A DNA stretch of 64,000 nucleotides from Sphingomonas sp. IC-56 (lineage in GTDB: Bacteria; Pseudomonadota; Alphaproteobacteria; Sphingomonadales; Sphingomonadaceae): contig NZ_JAJNDV010000011.1 of NCBI RefSeq assembly GCF_021043375.1, forward strand, positions 1-64,000. The letters run 5' to 3'. Numbering within the stretch: the first letter of the stretch is position 1; every line of letters begins with the position of its first letter. The position numbers and the translations under genes are program-made. Under the pieces are notes generated by a model that was given only the letters and a program-made list of their open reading frames with translations, was not told the DNA's origin and made no database searches. Shown here piece by piece: positions 59,551-64,000 of the stretch.

Positions 59551-60819
59551 ATGCGAACAGAGCGCGGCCCGGCCCCGGCTTGTTCGGCACTCGCGCTGCG
59601 TTTCGCGCAGGTGCGGGCGCTGTCCGAAGCGCTTGTCGCACCATTGTCCGACGCGGATGCGACGATCCAGTCGATGGACGATGCTTCGCCCGCTAAGTGG
59701 CACCTCGCGCATACCAGCTGGTTCTTCGAAACCTTTGTGCTGCGCGATCATGTGCCCGGCTACCGCATCCACGACGAACGCTTCCCGTTCCTGTTCAACA
59801 GCTATTACGAAGCCGAAGGCGTCCGCCATGCCCGCCCGCGCCGCGGCATGCTGTCGCGTCCCTCGCTCGACGAGAGTCTCGCTTATCGCGCCGCGGTGAC
59901 CGAGGCGGTGCTTGCCGCGCTGCCCGATCTTCCGCCCGAGGCGGAGGCGCTGGTGGCGCTGGGGTGTCATCATGAAGAGCAGCACCAGGAGCTGCTGCTC
60001 ACCGACATCCTCCACCATTTCTCCGTCAACCCGCTCGAACCGGCGGTGTGGCCGGGCGCGCCAAAGGTGCCCGTCGCCATGCCCGGGCCCACCGGCTGGA
60101 TCGAAGGGACCACCGGCGAAGTCGAAATCGGCGCGATGGCCTCAACTTCTCTAAACTTTGCCTTTGATTGCGAAGGACCGCGGCACCGCGCGCTGCTCCA
60201 TCCCCACGCCTTGGCCGACCGGACCGTCACCAACGACGAATGGGCCGGCTTCATCGCCGACGGCGGCTACCGCGAGCCGCGCCACTGGCTCTCCGATGGC
60301 TGGGCATGGGTGCAGCGCGAGGGAGTCGACGCGCCGCTATACTGGTACCAGCAGGATGGCGTGTGGACCCGCTTCGGCCTGGATGGGCGCCGCCCGATCG
60401 ACCCCGCCGCGCCGGTTACTCACGTCAGCTTCTATGAGGCAGACGCCTATGCCAGCTGGGCCGGCGCGCGCCTGCCCACCGAGTTCGAATGGGAAGCGGC
60501 CGCCGCTGTGCACGACCCGAACGGTGGCAACCAGCTCGACAGCGCAGGCCCGGTCGAGCCGCGCCCGTCGACCGGCGGCCCTGCCTTTTTCGGCGATGTG
60601 TGGGAATGGACCGGCAGTGCCTTCCGCCCTTATCCCGGCTTCCGTGCGCCCGACGGTGCAGTGGGGGAATATAACGGCAAGTTCATGAGCGGGCAGTTCG
60701 TGCTGCGTGGGGGGAGCTGCGCCACGCCACGCGGCCATGCCCGGGCGAGCTACCGCAACTTCTTCTACCCGCACCAGCGCTGGCAGTTCACTGGCGTCCG
60801 CCTGGCGAAGGACCTCTGA
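59551..60819 (+). CDS. egtB: Ergothioneine synthase EgtB (sulfoxide synthase)
   Basis: A 422-aa non-haem iron enzyme that joins cysteine or gamma-Glu-Cys to trimethyl-histidine. The N-terminal DinB-like part holds the iron-binding His triad (WHLAHTSWFFE and CHHEEQHQEL, about 51, 141 and 145). The C-terminal FGE-sulfatase domain ends with RGGSCATPRGHARASYRNFFYP. It precedes egtD with a 2-bp gap. Ergothioneine is an antioxidant thiol. No egtC or egtE is seen; some bacteria use the short route. Confidence 0.93.
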   Translation: MRTERGPAPACSALALRFAQVRALSEALVAPLSDADATIQSMDDASPAKWHLAHTSWFFETFVLRDHVPGYRIHDERFPFLFNSYYEAEGVRHARPRRGMLSRPSLDESLAYRAAVTEAVLAALPDLPPEAEALVALGCHHEEQHQELLLTDILHHFSVNPLEPAVWPGAPKVPVAMPGPTGWIEGTTGEVEIGAMASTSLNFAFDCEGPRHRALLHPHALADRTVTNDEWAGFIADGGYREPRHWLSDGWAWVQREGVDAPLYWYQQDGVWTRFGLDGRRPIDPAAPVTHVSFYEADAYASWAGARLPTEFEWEAAAAVHDPNGGNQLDSAGPVEPRPSTGGPAFFGDVWEWTGSAFRPYPGFRAPDGAVGEYNGKFMSGQFVLRGGSCATPRGHARASYRNFFYPHQRWQFTGVRLAKDL

Positions 60820-60821
60820 CC

Positions 60822-61787
60822 ATGCTGAAGCCGAGCCATGGGGAGGCGAGCCTGGCCGACCCGCATTTCCGGGCCGACGTGCTGAGCGGCCTCGCCGCTC
60901 GGCCGCGCGCGATCCCGGCGCGGTGGTTCTACGATCGCCGGGGCTCCGAACTGTTCGAGGCGATCACTGCGCTTCCCGAATATTACCCCACCCGCACCGA
61001 AGCCGCGCTGCTCGACCGGATCTGCCCCGAACTCGATGTGGCGCCGGGCGCGGCGGTGGTGGAGTTCGGCTCGGGCTCCTCGGCCAAGACGCCGATCCTG
61101 CTGCGCTGCATCGATCCCGCCGCTTACGTGCCGATCGACATTTCGGGCGATTTCCTCCGCCAGTCGGCGCGCGAACTCGCCGCAGACTTTCCTGGCTTGG
61201 CGGTGCTGCCGCTGGAGGCCGATTTCCTCCGTCCGGTGCCGCTGCCCGAGCAGGTCGCGGGTCTGCCTAAGTTGGGGTTCTTCCCCGGCTCCACCATCGG
61301 CAACATGGACGCCTATCAGGCCGTCGACCTGCTCCGGGTGATGCGCACCTGGCTGGGCGAAGGCGCCAGGCTGCTGATCGGCATGGACCGGGTGAAGTCG
61401 CCTGACATCTTGGTGCCCGCCTATGACGATGCACAGGGGGTCACGGCCGCGTTCAACCTGAACCTGCTGGAGCGCATAAACCGCGAGCTTGCCGGCACCG
61501 TGCCGGTGAACGCCTTCCGCCACAGGGCGATCTGGAACGACGAAGCTTCGCGCATCGAAATGCACCTGGAGGCCACCCGCGACGTCGCCTTCGAAGTCGA
61601 GGGCCGCTCCTTTGCCATGGCCGCGGGCGAGACGATCCACACCGAGAATAGCCACAAATATGGCGAGCGCGGCGCTCGGCTGATGCTGCGCGCCGGCGGT
61701 TGGACGCCGGTGCGCGAATGGACCGATCCGCAGGGCTGGTTCAGCCTGATTTTGGCCGAAGCGCAGCCGGTCGCGCGCGCGCCGTGA
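60822..61787 (+). CDS. egtD: L-histidine N-alpha-methyltransferase EgtD
   Basis: A 321-aa SAM methyltransferase that trimethylates histidine. The family core is visible: PARWFYDRRGSELFEAITALPEYYPTRTEA, VEFGSGSSAKTPILLR (SAM site), YVPIDISGDFL, GFFPGSTIGN, and the histidine-recognition region WTPVREWTDPQGWFSL. It is tightly linked to egtB. The next gene, DUF1176, is convergent and abuts the stop. Confidence 0.93.
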   Translation: MLKPSHGEASLADPHFRADVLSGLAARPRAIPARWFYDRRGSELFEAITALPEYYPTRTEAALLDRICPELDVAPGAAVVEFGSGSSAKTPILLRCIDPAAYVPIDISGDFLRQSARELAADFPGLAVLPLEADFLRPVPLPEQVAGLPKLGFFPGSTIGNMDAYQAVDLLRVMRTWLGEGARLLIGMDRVKSPDILVPAYDDAQGVTAAFNLNLLERINRELAGTVPVNAFRHRAIWNDEASRIEMHLEATRDVAFEVEGRSFAMAAGETIHTENSHKYGERGARLMLRAGGWTPVREWTDPQGWFSLILAEAQPVARAP

Positions 61788-62783
61788 TCAGCGGAACACT
61801 GGCTGCGCCGTCCAGCGCCGCAGCCAGTTGGTCGATCCCCGGCACTGCTCCATCGACCGCAGCTCGACCAAGCGAAAGCGGCGTCCGTCCCACACATATT
61901 CCGCCGACTCGCCGCAATCGCCGATCCCGCGGCCCTTGCCCCGGCTGCTCAGAATGCTTCGATCTTCTTCCCACCAGGCGTTGAACAGCATCGGCGCGCT
62001 GTCCGTCCCTTCGTTGCTGTAGTCGATATCGGCGGGCGCGATGCTGCCACGACGCACCACGAAGGGAACCAGCAGCGTGTTGTACGCGCCCGACATGCAC
62101 GGCAGCAGCGCCAGCGTAGCCCCGCCGCCCAGCGATGCGGTGGTGACTTCCTGCGATGCGTCCCCTTCCTCATCGCAGCCGGCGAGCTTCTCCATCTGCG
62201 CCTGCATCGCCTTGGTAATCACGGTCGGCTTGCCCGAAGCACGCAGCGCAGCCACTTGCGGCGGTGCGATCGCGGCCGGCACGCTCGACGCTGGTCGCGT
62301 GCCCTTGGCCACTGCCGCGGTGACGGTACCCGCACGCCCCTGCTCGGCATCGATGAAGCGCAAGGCAGCCGAGGATCCGCTGAGCGGCACCGTCGTCAGC
62401 AGCTTGCCGCCATGCTCGATCCGCATGGCGGTGCCGTTCGCCATCGCCGCCACGATCCGCGCGGCTTCGGCCCCGCTGAAGCGGATAGCGCCATTGGTCG
62501 GCGTGGCGCGGGCCAGTTCCGATCCGTCGATCCTGACCGTAACCGGTCCCTTCGCCGAACCGGTGTCGATCGTTACGGCGAACCCTGCCGCCGCGCCGGC
62601 TTCGCGGGCGATCGACACGTTGAGCGGGCCATCGTCCGGCCACTCGGCATCCTCGCGCATCAGCGAGGTCATCTCGCATGCGCGAATGTTGTCGCAGGCG
62701 ACGTCCCAGTCGCCGAACCCCTTTTCGGTGCCGAGCGTAGGAACAGCCTGAAGGGCGGCGAGCAGCAGGGCGATCGTCAGCAT
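61788..62783 (-). CDS. DUF1176 exported protein
   Basis: A 331-aa protein. A hydrophobic N-terminus ([18 protein letters not shown]) suggests export. The DUF1176 domain follows with paired Cys ([37 protein letters not shown]) that likely form disulphides. Function unknown; homologues are periplasmic or lipoprotein-like and often near envelope or respiratory genes. It is convergent with egtD and divergent from hbd with 65 bp between. Confidence 0.85.
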   Translation of the reverse strand: MLTIALLLAALQAVPTLGTEKGFGDWDVACDNIRACEMTSLMREDAEWPDDGPLNVSIAREAGAAAGFAVTIDTGSAKGPVTVRIDGSELARATPTNGAIRFSGAEAARIVAAMANGTAMRIEHGGKLLTTVPLSGSSAALRFIDAEQGRAGTVTAAVAKGTRPASSVPAAIAPPQVAALRASGKPTVITKAMQAQMEKLAGCDEEGDASQEVTTASLGGGATLALLPCMSGAYNTLLVPFVVRRGSIAPADIDYSNEGTDSAPMLFNAWWEEDRSILSSRGKGRGIGDCGESAEYVWDGRRFRLVELRSMEQCRGSTNWLRRWTAQPVFR

Positions 62784-62848
62784 TGCGCCAGTCTAGCCGC
62801 GATGCCCCGGGCGGAGTAGGGGCACCGCAAAGCAATGCATGGAGACGG

Positions 62849-63721
62849 ATGATGCGAACGGTAGGCGTAATCGGGGCAGGGCAGATGGGTGCCGGCATCG
62901 CCCAGGTATCGGCGCAGGCGGGTTATACGGTGCTGCTGTCCGACGTCGACCTCGCCCGTGCCGAGGCCGGCAAGGCTGGCATCGCCAAGCAGCTTGCCCG
63001 CGCAGTGGACAAGGAAAAGATCACCGCGGCCGACGCGCAGGCCGCGCTCGACCTGATCCAGCCGCTCGATGACGTCTCCGGCATGGCGCCTTGCGATCTG
63101 GTTATCGAAGCCGCGACCGAGCGCGAGGCGATCAAGCGCACCATCTTCGAGGCGGTGGGCAAGGTGCTCGGCCCCGACGCGATCCTGGCTTCCAACACGT
63201 CGTCGATCCCGATCACGCGTCTTGCCCAGGCAGCGCCCGATCCGGCGCGCTTCATGGGCGTGCACTTCTTCAACCCCGTGCCGGTGATGGGCCTGATCGA
63301 GCTGATCCGCGGCCTCGCCACCGCCGACGCGACCGTGAATGCGGTGGAAGCGTTCGGCCAGCGGCTGGGCAAGCGCATCGTCCACGCCAACGATGCGCCG
63401 GGCTTCATCGTCAATCGCGTGCTGATGCCGATGCTCAACGAGGCGTGCTTCGCGCTGGGTGAGGGCGTTGCAACGATTCCGGACATCGATGCGGCCTGCC
63501 AACTCGGCCTCAACCATCCGATGGGCCCGTTCACGCTGGCCGACTTTATCGGCCTCGACACCTGCCTGGAGATCACCCGCGTGCTGTTCGAGGGCACAGG
63601 CGATCCCAAGTTCCGCCCGGCGCCGCTGCTGGTGAAGTATGTCGAAGCGGGCTGGTACGGCCGCAAGACCAAGCGCGGCTTCTACGACTATTCGGGCGCG
63701 GAGCCCGTGCCGACGCGCTGA
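62849..63721 (+). CDS. 3-hydroxybutyryl-CoA dehydrogenase
   Basis: A 290-aa NAD(P) dehydrogenase with [11 protein letters not shown] (residues about 10-20), [12 protein letters not shown], the catalytic His in [11 protein letters not shown] with NTSSIPI before it, and [15 protein letters not shown]. It oxidises 3-hydroxybutyryl-CoA in butanoate or polyhydroxybutyrate metabolism, or works backward. ATG 62849 has GGAG upstream; the frame runs further upstream without homology. Its 3' end overlaps the convergent membrane gene by 34 bp. Confidence 0.92.
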   Translation: MMRTVGVIGAGQMGAGIAQVSAQAGYTVLLSDVDLARAEAGKAGIAKQLARAVDKEKITAADAQAALDLIQPLDDVSGMAPCDLVIEAATEREAIKRTIFEAVGKVLGPDAILASNTSSIPITRLAQAAPDPARFMGVHFFNPVPVMGLIELIRGLATADATVNAVEAFGQRLGKRIVHANDAPGFIVNRVLMPMLNEACFALGEGVATIPDIDAACQLGLNHPMGPFTLADFIGLDTCLEITRVLFEGTGDPKFRPAPLLVKYVEAGWYGRKTKRGFYDYSGAEPVPTR

Positions 63722-63999
63722 CCGTGTGCGACTGCCTCTTGGGGCGGAGGCCATGCCAAGCGGGCAGTCGCACCGACAAACAGCAGGAAGGCAATCTGCG
63801 ATACCATGAACGGATCGGCAGCGACTGAGGCCAAGAACCTCCCGCGAGGAGCGAAATGCGCCACGATCCACAGATTGTGCGCAACGTCGGTAACGATGAT
63901 GATGCCGGTGGCGACGACGCCAGTGCGTGGGCGAACGAACAGCAATGCGACGGCGAGCGGGTCGAAGAAGGTGAGCGACGTCCAGAACGCCGCACTCAC
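63688..63999 (-). CDS. Membrane protein, 5' end beyond the window
   Basis: The visible 103 residues contain at least three helices ([35 protein letters not shown] and [27 protein letters not shown]). The frame starts at the very edge with a GTG, so the gene is probably partial. No family is recognised. A near-perfect 11-bp inverted repeat (GTGCGACTGCC at 63726 and its complement at 63763-63773) lies within it and could be the shared terminator of the convergent pair. Confidence 0.6.
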   Translation of the reverse strand: MSAAFWTSLTFFDPLAVALLFVRPRTGVVATGIIIVTDVAHNLWIVAHFAPRGRFLASVAADPFMVSQIAFLLFVGATARLAWPPPQEAVAHGQRVGTGSAPE

Positions 64000-64000
64000 C

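Overview
The window is about 66% GC chromosomal DNA that reads as a sphingomonad (Sphingomonadaceae, Alphaproteobacteria). The evidence is the set of protein families present: an RcGTA-type tail module with DUF2793, an EipA/DUF1134 protein, a sphingomonad-style TonB-like protein, an aa3 cytochrome oxidase cluster with CtaG/SURF1/DUF983, many TonB/OmpA envelope proteins, and intergenic inverted repeats. No rRNA, CRISPR array, insertion sequence or integrase was seen. One tRNA (Ser, anticodon GCT) is present.

Layout. 1-6.9 kb: the distal part of a gene-transfer-agent-like tail operon (tail assembly chaperone, short tape measure, DUF2460 fused to a large N-terminal domain, DUF2163, NlpC/P60 peptidase, host-specificity protein, DUF2793), with overlapping genes and G-rich codon use unlike the rest of the window. 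7-15.3 kb: an OmpA-type porin, a PhyH-like dioxygenase, YgfZ diverging from dihydroorotase (pyrC), a frameshifted TonB-like gene, DUF1294, a PAS-PAS hybrid histidine kinase and an EipA-family protein. 15.4-22.4 kb: tRNA-Ser, an aldehyde dehydrogenase of the ketoglutarate-semialdehyde type with a palindromic operator candidate, a repeat-filled intergenic region, an aldose-epimerase/GH3 beta-glucosidase operon, an SDR enzyme and pterin dehydratase.

22.4-33.8 kb: a small zinc metallopeptidase with ccmA-ccmB (haem export for cytochrome c maturation); then, on the minus strand, the respiratory train ctaC-ctaD | 90-aa membrane protein-ctaB-56-aa protein-ctaG-ctaE-DUF983-SURF1-thrC-methyltransferase. 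A strong hairpin terminator after ctaD splits structural from assembly genes. 33.9-40.5 kb: pyrE-pdxJ-acpS-lepB-AI-2E-like transporter-maiA-TonB receptor, nearly all overlapping. 40.4-45.9 kb: three glycosyltransferase-type genes with a multi-pass membrane protein of unknown family and a DUF2141 protein, a possible envelope glycan or glycolipid locus.

46-64 kb: aminopeptidase N, two tandem paralogous M28 peptidases, a YeeZ-like SDR, an EamA transporter, threonine aldolase, PBP1A, an HNH protein, GluQ-RS, a two-helix HIG1-like protein, PduO-type cobalamin adenosyltransferase, ergothioneine genes egtB-egtD, DUF1176, 3-hydroxybutyryl-CoA dehydrogenase and a membrane protein cut by the right edge. 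The egtBD-DUF1176 block lies where many alphaproteobacteria carry the ETF genes. Most of the window is well-known housekeeping. The least explained items are the domain layout of the GTA tail proteins, the broken TonB-like gene, the 41-46 kb glycan-type cluster, and several RNA or DNA hairpins.
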